A DNA stretch of 64,000 nucleotides from Rhodospirillaceae bacterium (lineage in GTDB: Bacteria; Pseudomonadota; Alphaproteobacteria; Dongiales; Dongiaceae). A program made the position numbers and the translations under genes. The first letter of the stretch is position 1. Each line of letters begins with the position of its first letter. The DNA lies in NCBI GenBank assembly GCA_016712715.1, contig JADJQM010000002.1, positions 1,240,001 through 1,304,000 of the forward strand, written 5' to 3'. Of this stretch, positions 53,536-60,430 are shown one piece after another. Below the pieces are notes generated by a model that ran no database searches, was not told the origin of the DNA, and worked only from the letters and a program-made list of their open reading frames with translations.

Positions 53536-55521
53536 CTATCTGCTGGCAGCGCCGGGATGCCGGGGCAGGCGGATCGTGACGGTGGTGCCCTGCGGTCCGC
53601 TGTCGCCGACGCTGGAGCGGATCTCGAGGGTGCCGCCCATGCGCTCGGTGAGCGCCTTGCTGATGGCGAGGCCCAGACCCGTGCCGGTGCTGCTGGCATT
53701 ATAGGCATTGCCGGCCTGGATGAAGGGCTGGCCGATCTTCTCGATGACGGCGGCCGGGATGCCCTTGCCGTTGTCGCTGACCCAGAAGGTGGTGGTGTTT
53801 CCGTCCTCGGCCGGGCGCGCACCCAGTTCCACGGTGCCGCCCTTGGGCGTGAATTTGAGGGCGTTGGAGAGGAGGTTGAGGGCGATCTGCCGCGTCGCCC
53901 GTTCGTCGCCGAAGGCCGTGAGGCCGTCTGGCACGCGGGTCACGAGATGCAAGCCCTTCTCGCTCAGCAGGCGGCGCACGGTTTCGCCGGTGTGCCGCAG
54001 CATCTCGGTCAGATCGAAGATGTCGCGGCTGAGGGTGAACGAGCCGGCTTCAATCTTGGAAAGATCGAGGATGTCGTTGACGATGCCGAGCAGATGCTCG
54101 CCGCTGCTCTTGATGTCCTTCATGTAGTCGAGATATTTCGGATGCCCGAGCGGGCCGTGAATTTCGCGCAGCGTCAGCTCGGAAAAGCCGATGACGGCAT
54201 TGAGCGGCGTGCGCAATTCGTGGCTCATGGTGGCCAGGAACATCGATTTGGCGCGCGAGGCGTCTTCGGCGCGCTGTGCCGCGGCGTCCTTTTCCTCGGC
54301 CAGCCTGACCAGCCGCTCGGTCATGATCTCGACATCGGTCATGTCGCGCAGGATCGCGGTCATCAGCGGCCGGTCCTCGAACATCAGCTTGCTCAGCGAG
54401 ACCATGACGGGAAAGCTGGTGCCGTCGGCGCGCCGGCCGCGGATCTTGCGCCAACTGCCCATGGCGCGGCGATCTTCGCCGGAGGTCATGAAGCCAGCCA
54501 CCTGGGTGCGGTGCTGCTGGCGCGCTTCGTCGGGCATGACGATGTCGAGCGACTTTCCCAGCATCGCCTGCGCCGCGCGACCGAACATGCGCTCGGCAGC
54601 CGGGTTGAACACCTGGATGCGCTGGGCCGCGTCGATCGTGACGATGGCATCGGGTGCCGCATCGAGGATGTTGGACAGTATGGTCTGGCGCTGCGTCGCC
54701 TTGTGACGCGTCGCGAGGCCGGCATAGAGCAGCGCTGCCGACAGGAGCGAGAGCGCCATGCCGACCAGGAAAATGCGGTCGTCGTCGACAGGCGATGTCG
54801 CGGTGGGGTCGCCGGTGACGGTGATGATCAGTTCCTTGTCGAGCAGGGGCACGGCATAGAGCGCGGCGCCGGGGGGCGCTGTGTTGCCATCGGCCTGCAT
54901 GCGATCGACCAGCAGCAGCGAGACGGTCACGCCCCCCGCCTGCGTTGTCCGCAGCAGCTCTTCCATGCCTTCCACGCGGAACACGCCGTTGATGTAGCCA
55001 AGGAAGGTGCCGTCGCGCCAGATCGGGAAATAGGTGGCGACACCCTTGCCGCCCTGGAACAGATCGACGAGATAGGTGGCGCGGGGCGATCCGGCATCGC
55101 GCGCCTCCTCGATCAGTTTGAGGATCTCCGGCGTCTGCCCGACAATCTTGCCGACCGCCGCCTCATTGCCGCGCAACGGCCAGACGCGGCGGATGCGGCG
55201 GTCCGGATCGACGAGATTGATGGCGAGGAATTCGCGCGCGAGCTGGTGGGTGGCGCTGGCCGCGATATCGAAGCGCGCATCATCGCCGATCTCGCCGCTT
55301 GCGGCCATGTCGGCCAGGTTCTGCAGGCCGCGGAGCCGGGTCGTGAGCCGCTCGGCAATGGCGTGATGGGCATCCTCGGCGCTGGCGGTGAACCGCTCAT
55401 TCTCGGTCAGGTGCCGGGCACGCTCGGTCACCGCCGCGACATAAGTCACGGTCGTTGTGAGGGCTGCCAACAGAAGCAGCGCCGGCAGCGCGTTCCGCCA
55501 CAGGCTGGCTCGCACGCCCAA
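53536..55521 (-). CDS. Sensor histidine kinase with CHASE and PAS domains
   Basis: 661 residues. Membrane segment about 10-31, periplasmic CHASE-like domain (about 55-240, with LAINLVDPDRRIRRVWPL), second membrane segment about 248-268, PAS (280-400: ILDAAPDAIVTIDAAQRIQVFN), short coiled coil, HisKA (MSHELRTPLNAVIGFSE, His about 433) and HATPase motifs (LLSNALKFTPKGG, VSDNGKGIP, GTGLGLAISKAL). There is no receiver domain. No response regulator is adjacent, so it probably feeds a distant partner. Confidence 0.92.
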   Translation of the reverse strand: MGVRASLWRNALPALLLLAALTTTVTYVAAVTERARHLTENERFTASAEDAHHAIAERLTTRLRGLQNLADMAASGEIGDDARFDIAASATHQLAREFLAINLVDPDRRIRRVWPLRGNEAAVGKIVGQTPEILKLIEEARDAGSPRATYLVDLFQGGKGVATYFPIWRDGTFLGYINGVFRVEGMEELLRTTQAGGVTVSLLLVDRMQADGNTAPPGAALYAVPLLDKELIITVTGDPTATSPVDDDRIFLVGMALSLLSAALLYAGLATRHKATQRQTILSNILDAAPDAIVTIDAAQRIQVFNPAAERMFGRAAQAMLGKSLDIVMPDEARQQHRTQVAGFMTSGEDRRAMGSWRKIRGRRADGTSFPVMVSLSKLMFEDRPLMTAILRDMTDVEIMTERLVRLAEEKDAAAQRAEDASRAKSMFLATMSHELRTPLNAVIGFSELTLREIHGPLGHPKYLDYMKDIKSSGEHLLGIVNDILDLSKIEAGSFTLSRDIFDLTEMLRHTGETVRRLLSEKGLHLVTRVPDGLTAFGDERATRQIALNLLSNALKFTPKGGTVELGARPAEDGNTTTFWVSDNGKGIPAAVIEKIGQPFIQAGNAYNASSTGTGLGLAISKALTERMGGTLEIRSSVGDSGPQGTTVTIRLPRHPGAASR

Positions 55522-55640
55522 GATTCAGCTCCCGTTCCAACCCAGCTACCAAGGTCAGATACCGGATGCGGCGGGGCGCGGAGTTGATGCACATCAACAC
55601 CGGTCGCGGCACCCGCATTAGGGGTCGGAGATTTTAGCGA

Positions 55641-55670
55641 TTGACGGACATACCAACTGGTTGGTATGTA
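55641..55670 (+). promoter_or_regulatory. TetR-type operator overlapping the promoter of the TetR operon
   Basis: A perfect 9-bp inverted repeat, ACATACCAA and TTGGTATGT, with a CTGG spacer spans 55648-55669. It lies between a -35 box TTGACG (55641-55646) and a -10 box TATGTA (55665-55670), 18-base spacing. A repressor bound there would block polymerase, indicating autoregulation of the TetR gene and its operon. Confidence 0.78.
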
Positions 55671-55687
55671 CCTGTGAGGAGGCCAAG

Positions 55688-56347
55688 ATGGCTGAAAAAA
55701 CGGCAAAAACTGACCCCAGGGCCGACAAGCCCACCCCTGCGGGCGCCCGCACCAGGCTGCTCGACGCCGCGATGCGGGTGATCCGCGAACGCGGCTACGG
55801 CGCCAGCACGGTGGATGACATCTGCGCCGCGGCCGGCGTCACCAAGGGGGCGTTCTTCCATCATTTCCCGAGCAAGGAAGACCTCGCCGTGGCGGCCGCC
55901 GCCCATTTCGGCGCCATGGCGGACGGGATCTTCGTCAAAGCCCCCTACCGCGCCTATCCCAGGGCCGCAGACCGGGTGCTGGGCTATGTCGCCTTCCGCA
56001 AGGCGATCCTGCGGGGGGAGCTGGCCGAGTTTACCTGCCTGCTGGGGACCCTGGTGCAGGAGACCTATGACACGCATCCGGCGATCCGCGCCGCCTGCGA
56101 CCGGCATATGAGCGAACATGCCGCGATGGTCGCCAGCGATATCGCGGTGGCGATGCGGGAGGACAACATCAAGGCGGATTGGACGGCGGAGAGTCTCGCC
56201 TATCACACCCAGGCGGTCATTCAGGGCTCGTTCATTTTCGCCAAGGCCAAGCACGGCACCAAAATCGCCGAGGATTGTCTCGACCATCTCACGGCCTATC
56301 TCACGACGATTTTCAAAAGCACGGAACCGCACGGAGGAAATCCATGA
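55688..56347 (+). CDS. TetR/AcrR-family transcriptional regulator
   Basis: 219 residues. N-terminal HTH (TRLLDAAMRVIRERGYGASTV; GVTKGAFFHHFPSKEDL) of the TetR family, with an all-helical ligand domain. ATG 55688 follows GAGGAGGCC. The palindrome across its own promoter is the probable operator. The stop overlaps the SRPBCC gene start (ATGA), so it is the first gene of a three-gene operon (TetR, SRPBCC, VOC). Confidence 0.93.
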   Translation: MAEKTAKTDPRADKPTPAGARTRLLDAAMRVIRERGYGASTVDDICAAAGVTKGAFFHHFPSKEDLAVAAAAHFGAMADGIFVKAPYRAYPRAADRVLGYVAFRKAILRGELAEFTCLLGTLVQETYDTHPAIRAACDRHMSEHAAMVASDIAVAMREDNIKADWTAESLAYHTQAVIQGSFIFAKAKHGTKIAEDCLDHLTAYLTTIFKSTEPHGGNP

Positions 56348-56829
56348 CCGCAACGGCCAAGACCAGCCAGAACAACGGCACGCGCGAACTGGTGCTCGAC
56401 CGCCTGCTCGACGCACCGCGCGAGAAACTGTTCAAGATCTGGACCGATCCCAGCACCTATGCGCAATGGTTCTGTCCCAAGCCCTGGACCGTGACCAAGG
56501 CGGAACTTGATGTGCGCCCCGGCGGCAGATCGCTCATCGTGATGCAGGGGCCGGAGGGGCAGGAATTCCCCAATCACGGCATCTATCTTGAGGTCATCCC
56601 GAACGAGAAGATCGTCTTCACCGACGCCTTCGTCGATGCCTGGACCCCGTCAGAGCGCGCCTTCATAGTGGCGACTGTCACCTTCGCCGACGAGGGCGGC
56701 AAGACCCGCTACCGCGCCGTCGTGCGCCACTGGTCGGCGGAAGCCTGCGCCGAGCATGAGAAGATGGGCTTTCATGAAGGCTGGGGTGTCGTCGCCAGCC
56801 AGCTCGAAGCGCTGGCAAAGTCGATCTGA
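56344..56829 (+). CDS. SRPBCC (AHSA1-type) domain protein
   Basis: 161 residues. START-like hydrophobic-cavity fold of the Aha1/SRPBCC type: LDRLLDAPREKLFKIWTDPS, YAQWFCPKPWTV, VRPGGRSLIVMQGPEG, and the C-terminal HEKMGFHEGWGVVASQLEAL. Such proteins bind small hydrophobic ligands. Its place between a TetR regulator and a VOC-family protein suggests a response to a small organic compound. Confidence 0.88.
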   Translation: MTATAKTSQNNGTRELVLDRLLDAPREKLFKIWTDPSTYAQWFCPKPWTVTKAELDVRPGGRSLIVMQGPEGQEFPNHGIYLEVIPNEKIVFTDAFVDAWTPSERAFIVATVTFADEGGKTRYRAVVRHWSAEACAEHEKMGFHEGWGVVASQLEALAKSI

Positions 56830-56843
56830 GGGAGGGTGCGATC

Positions 56844-57320
56844 ATGGCTCTCACGCAGAAAGTCAGTACCCATCTGTGGTTCGACGACGGCGCCGAGGAA
56901 GCGGCGAGGTTCTATACCTCGCTCCTTCCCAATTCGAGGATCGAGTCGGTGCTGCAATTCGACCGCGCCAAGAATCTCTACGGCGTCGTCTTCATCCTGG
57001 CCGGCCAGGAATACCGGGCCTTGAACGCGGGGCCGATGTTCAAGCTCAATCAGGCGGTCTCGCTCTGGGTCAAATGCGATGATCAGGCGGAGATCGACCG
57101 CATCTGGGATGCGATCCTGAAGAACGGCGGCAAGGAACAAGCCTGCGGCTGGGTACAGGACAAATGGGGCCTCTGCTGGCAGGTGATCCCGACGGCGCTC
57201 GAAAAGATGTTGGGTGGTCCGGACGAAGCCGCACGCAACCGCGTGCTGCAGGCAGTCTGGGGCATGATCAAGCTCGACATCGCGAAACTTGAAGACGCTT
57301 ATCGGGGTGCGGCAGCTTGA
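56844..57320 (+). CDS. VOC/PhnB-type (3-demethylubiquinone methyltransferase-like fold) protein
   Basis: 158 residues. Starts with the family signature VSTHLWFDDGAEEAARFYTSLLPNSRI, then VVFILAGQEYRALNAGP and CGWVQDKWGLCWQVIP. This subgroup is often annotated 3-demethylubiquinone-9 3-methyltransferase, but it lacks a SAM domain and is a VOC fold protein. Its stop codon TGA (57318-57320) lies inside the -35 box of the thrS promoter. Confidence 0.9.
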   Translation: MALTQKVSTHLWFDDGAEEAARFYTSLLPNSRIESVLQFDRAKNLYGVVFILAGQEYRALNAGPMFKLNQAVSLWVKCDDQAEIDRIWDAILKNGGKEQACGWVQDKWGLCWQVIPTALEKMLGGPDEAARNRVLQAVWGMIKLDIAKLEDAYRGAAA

Positions 57321-57346
57321 CACGCTGCCGTTTCCACCCTTAGTCT
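57317..57346 (+). promoter_or_regulatory. thrS leader promoter
   Basis: Consensus -35 TTGACA at 57317-57322 and a -10-like TTAGTC at 57340-57345 (or TAGTCT one base on), 17-18 base spacing. Initiation is expected about 57352-57354, on or next to the ATG of the leader peptide. Confidence 0.65.
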
Positions 57347-57353
57347 CCGCGCC

Positions 57354-57434
57354 ATGGCACAGATGCGCAAACAACAACGAGTTACCACGACCTGGACCGC
57401 CGTTTGGCGGGCGAGGGGTGTTGGTGCGCGTTAA
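57354..57434 (+). CDS. thrS leader peptide (threonine-rich attenuation peptide)
   Basis: 26 codons from ATG 57354 to TAA 57432-57434; an inner ATG lies at 57363. The core VTTTWTAVWRARG has Thr codons ACC ACG ACC TGG ACC at 57384-57398, four of five consecutive codons. There is no Shine-Dalgarno sequence, and the predicted transcription start coincides with the ATG, so it is likely leaderless, as is known for trpL of Sinorhizobium. The expected role is to report charged tRNA-Thr by ribosome stalling. Confidence 0.72.
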   Translation: MAQMRKQQRVTTTWTAVWRARGVGAR

Positions 57435-57489
57435 GTTTGCGTGATCCGACTGCCACCCAAAGCCCCGCCGGTACCGGACGGGGCTTTTT
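57396..57489 (+). promoter_or_regulatory. Transcription attenuator controlling thrS
   Basis: Mutually exclusive pairings are visible. 1:2 is CCGCC (57397-57401) with GGCGG (57406-57410). 2:3 (antiterminator) is GGCGGG (57406-57411) with CCCGCC (57464-57469) plus GGGTG (57416-57420) with CACCC (57454-57458). 3:4 is the terminator at 57459-57487. A ribosome stalled on the Thr codons would cover segment 1 and free segment 2, favouring 2:3 and read-through. Completing the peptide would cover segment 2 and favour termination. Confidence 0.75.
57459..57489 (+). terminator. Attenuator terminator upstream of thrS
   Basis: A 9-bp perfect stem AAAGCCCCG / CGGGGCTTT with an inner CCGGTACCGG, followed directly by TTTTT on the template-exit side (57485-57489). 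It lies 58 bases before the thrS ATG. Confidence 0.85.
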
Positions 57490-57546
57490 CATTGGGGAAA
57501 AGTCACCGTTCGTCTCGGCCCACACGAGAGACCAACGGAGACGAAC

Positions 57547-58824
57547 ATGGACGCGTTCGACCATCGAAGTATCGGGCAGAAGCTGGATCTCTTCCATTTC
57601 CAGGAAGAGGGGCCAGGCATGGTGTTCTGGCATCCCAAGGGCTGGGCGCTCTATCGCCTGGTCGAGGACTACATCCGCCGCCGCATGAAGGCCGCTGGCT
57701 TCCAGGAGATCAAGACGCCGCAGATCATGGCGCGCGCCTTCTGGGAGAAGAGCGGTCATTGGCAGAAATTCGGGCCGCACATGTTTGCGCTCGAAGATGG
57801 CGAGCGGCAGTTTGCGGTCAAGCCGATGAGCTGCCCGGGCCATCTGCAGATCTTCAACAGCCGCCTGCGCTCCTATCGCGATCTGCCGTTGCGCTATGCC
57901 GAATTCGGCGCCTGCCACCGTAACGAACCGTCCGGTGCGCTGATGGGGCTGATGCGCACGCGCGCTTTCGTCCAGGACGACGCGCATGTGCTCTGCCGCA
58001 TGGATCAGGTGGCTGACGAGGTAAAGCGCTTCTCGCAGCTCCTGCGCGTGGTCTACCGGGATTTCGGCTTTGCCGATTTTGCGGTCGCCTTCTCGACGCG
58101 ACCCGTCCTGCGCGAGGGCAGCGAGGAGTTATGGGATGTGGCCGAACGCGTCCTGCAGGGCGCCGCGCGCAGCGCCGGGCTCGATTTTGATGTGCAGCCG
58201 GGCGAAGGCGCCTTCTATGGGCCCAAGCTCGAATTCTCGCTGCAGGACCGGCTGGGGCGGCGCTGGCAGTGCGGCACGATCCAGCTCGACCTGGTGCTGC
58301 CGGGGAAACTCGGCGCACGTTATATCGGCGAGGACGGCGCCAGTGAGGTGCCGATCATGATTCATCACGCCGTGCTGGGCAGCCTGGAGCGATTCATCGG
58401 CATGCTGCTGGAGCATTGGCAGGGACGCCTGCCACTCTGGTTGGCGCCGGACCAGGTGCTGATCGCCGCGGTTTCCGACCAGTATCTGGGCTATGCCGAG
58501 GAAGCAGCCATCCAGCTCGAGTCCGAAGGCTACCGGGTGACACTCGATGCCAGCAACGAGACGTTGCCGAAAAAGATCGTCGCCTGGCGCGAACGCGGCG
58601 TGCCGATCCTGGGTGTCGTCGGTGCGCGCGAGGTGGAGAAATACCGCATCAGCCTGCGCACGCTTGCCGATGATGTGCGAACCGAGCTGCCGTTGGGCGA
58701 GGCCGGCGCCTGGATCAAGCGGGTTGCCGCGCGGCAATACACCGTCACGGCCATGGCGTCAGCCGGCGAAGAGGGGGCGCCCATCGGATGCCCGTATGAT
58801 TTAGGCTTGGTGGAACAGACCTAG
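57547..58824 (+). CDS. thrS: Threonine--tRNA ligase, short form without TGS and editing domains
   Basis: 425 residues against ~640 for bacterial ThrRS. It starts directly at the class II catalytic core (LDLFHFQEEGPGMVFWHPKG) and ends with the anticodon-binding domain (about 325-415). The zinc ligands are kept: Cys in MSCPGH, His in QDDAHVL, His in IHHAVLGS. Motif 2 is AEFGACHRNEPSGAL. With no N1/N2 domains it cannot clear Ser-tRNA-Thr itself. It may be an auxiliary, starvation-induced or inhibitor-resistant copy, or the sole enzyme helped by a trans-editing factor. GGAG lies six bases before the ATG. Confidence 0.93.
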   Translation: MDAFDHRSIGQKLDLFHFQEEGPGMVFWHPKGWALYRLVEDYIRRRMKAAGFQEIKTPQIMARAFWEKSGHWQKFGPHMFALEDGERQFAVKPMSCPGHLQIFNSRLRSYRDLPLRYAEFGACHRNEPSGALMGLMRTRAFVQDDAHVLCRMDQVADEVKRFSQLLRVVYRDFGFADFAVAFSTRPVLREGSEELWDVAERVLQGAARSAGLDFDVQPGEGAFYGPKLEFSLQDRLGRRWQCGTIQLDLVLPGKLGARYIGEDGASEVPIMIHHAVLGSLERFIGMLLEHWQGRLPLWLAPDQVLIAAVSDQYLGYAEEAAIQLESEGYRVTLDASNETLPKKIVAWRERGVPILGVVGAREVEKYRISLRTLADDVRTELPLGEAGAWIKRVAARQYTVTAMASAGEEGAPIGCPYDLGLVEQT

Positions 58825-59105
58825 CTCTTGCTCAGGCGCCGGCGGTTGGCGCGCACCTTGCGGCGGTAATGTGCCAGGGTCTTGGCGACCGCGGCCGGGC
58901 CGCTCGCGCCCATCTGACCGGTCATGAACATGGTCTGCAGATCGAGGGCGGAATCGATCTTCTCCTGCACCATGCGCTGGGACTCGGTGTCGGCGGCGGC
59001 ACCCCCCAGGGCGATCTTGGCGGTGCGCAGCGACATCACCGTCGCTGCCTCCATCCCCAGGGAAAAGAGGTCAAAACTGGCGCGAAACCAGGGATTCTTG
59101 CGCAT
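58821..59105 (-). CDS. Small phasin-like protein of unknown function
   Basis: 94 residues, mostly helical: NPWFRASFDLFSLGMEAATVMSLRTAKIALGG, then AADTESQRMVQEKIDSALDLQTM and a basic C-terminus (HYRRKVRANRRRLSKS). The pattern recalls short phasin-like proteins of Alphaproteobacteria that coat PHA granules, but the match is weak. The stop overlaps the convergent thrS stop by four bases. Confidence 0.5.
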   Translation of the reverse strand: MRKNPWFRASFDLFSLGMEAATVMSLRTAKIALGGAAADTESQRMVQEKIDSALDLQTMFMTGQMGASGPAAVAKTLAHYRRKVRANRRRLSKS

Positions 59106-59210
59106 AATGTGTCTTTCCTGTTGACGCAATCTGCGCGTCGTCCGCCGATTGGGCTGGCTTATTTGCCTGACAAGTGACCTTACTGGCAGAGCAATCTCCC
59201 TAGAGGTACC

Positions 59211-59444
59211 ATGCTTTACGACATCTATCGGCGCGAAAACCTGATGCTGGTGTTTGAAGCCGGCAAGCCACCCAGCGATATGAACCTCAACGGCTGGAAA
59301 CGGTTGCATATGGGCGTCAACAGCCTGATGCTCAGCGACCGGACCAAATCGCCCAACACCAAGCCGATCGTGCAGATCGACCGCGAGATCAAGCAGAACG
59401 GGATGACGACATTTCACGTCCCCCAGGTTTCGCGCGCCGGCTAA
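59211..59444 (+). CDS. Small protein, tandem paralogue 1
   Basis: 77 residues, cytosolic, no recognised family: MLYDIYRRENLMLVFEAG, then NGWKRLHMGVNS. It aligns at the start with the next gene (M-DIY-R-xx-L-x-x-x-AG). It is divergent from the phasin-like gene. GC-rich codon use and the paralogue support coding. Confidence 0.6.
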   Translation: MLYDIYRRENLMLVFEAGKPPSDMNLNGWKRLHMGVNSLMLSDRTKSPNTKPIVQIDREIKQNGMTTFHVPQVSRAG

Positions 59445-59480
59445 GGCCGTCTCGGCTCAATCAACCGAAGTGAGATTCTG

Positions 59481-59726
59481 ATGCGTTTTGATATTTATCA
59501 GCGTGGCCCGCGCGATCTGCTGGCCTGCAAGGCCGGCCAGTCGCTCGATACCTTCAAGGCCAACGGCAAGGATGTCGGGATCGGCGAAGGCTGGGAACTC
59601 GCGGAATCCGGCGTCGGCAATGTCCGTTTTGCCAACGGTTCGAAATCCGCCCGCCAGATCGAAGACGATGTGATCCGTGAGGGCCGCTCGCTCTACAGCC
59701 GCAACCGCGTCGCCAAGACCGGCTGA
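59481..59726 (+). CDS. Small protein, tandem paralogue 2
   Basis: 81 residues: MRFDIYQRGPRDLLACKAGQ, NGKDVGIGEGWELAESG and a basic end. It shares the DIYxR start and overall length with the preceding gene, 36 bases upstream. Function unknown. Confidence 0.6.
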   Translation: MRFDIYQRGPRDLLACKAGQSLDTFKANGKDVGIGEGWELAESGVGNVRFANGSKSARQIEDDVIREGRSLYSRNRVAKTG

Positions 59727-59733
59727 ACCGCCC

Positions 59734-60429
59734 TCACGCCGCTTCTGTTGCCGGCGGCGACGCCTGGCTCAGGACGAAGGCGGCGAGGATTGCTGACATC
59801 GGCAATGCCAGGCACCAGAATCCCACCCAGACATAGCTGAGCGCGCCGGCAAGGGCGCCCAGGGCAAATGTGGCGACCGGCGGCGCCATTTTGGCAAGCC
59901 GTGCGCGAACCACATCCTTTTGCCCTGACTCCATTGCGAGATCGACGAGATCGATCACAATCTGCGTCACGTTGCCGGTCATCACCGTGGTGGGCGACAG
60001 GGTGGCAAACACCGTGCGCGCCGCCGCATTCTGTACCGCCATGGCGACGACACCCATCATGCCGGTCGCGATGGTGAGCGGTGCATCGGCATCCGTGAAG
60101 GGCGCCGCCGCGACACCAACCGCCATGAACAGGAGCAGGAAGGTGAATTCCGAGAGCAGCGACGCGCCGGCCGCATTCGTCTTTCGCCGTTCTGCTTGCA
60201 GCACATAGAGACGCGTTAGGGCCACCACCAGCACGAAGACCGGCAAAGCCAGCAGCTTGCCGAGGATACCGACATGAAACGCGGCGATCGACGCGCCGAT
60301 GAGCACGAAGTTGCCGGTGACATGGGCGGTGAACAGGCCAAAGAGCGCGATGAAGCCGGCCGTGTCGACGAAACCGGCGGTGAAGGCCAGCAATGCGCCG
60401 ATTGAATTGTCGCGGGCGTTCCGGCTCAT
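59734..60429 (-). CDS. YoaK family (DUF1275) membrane protein
   Basis: 231 residues with six membrane segments. DUF1275 features: LLAFTAGFVDTAGFIALFGLFTAHVTGNFVLIG at the start and AVQNAAARTVFATLSPTTVMTGNVTQ in the middle. A transporter-like fold of unknown substrate. The start is one base from the end of the amidohydrolase gene, so it closes a three-gene operon. Confidence 0.87.
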   Translation of the reverse strand: MSRNARDNSIGALLAFTAGFVDTAGFIALFGLFTAHVTGNFVLIGASIAAFHVGILGKLLALPVFVLVVALTRLYVLQAERRKTNAAGASLLSEFTFLLLFMAVGVAAAPFTDADAPLTIATGMMGVVAMAVQNAAARTVFATLSPTTVMTGNVTQIVIDLVDLAMESGQKDVVRARLAKMAPPVATFALGALAGALSYVWVGFWCLALPMSAILAAFVLSQASPPATEAA

Positions 60430-60430
60430 C

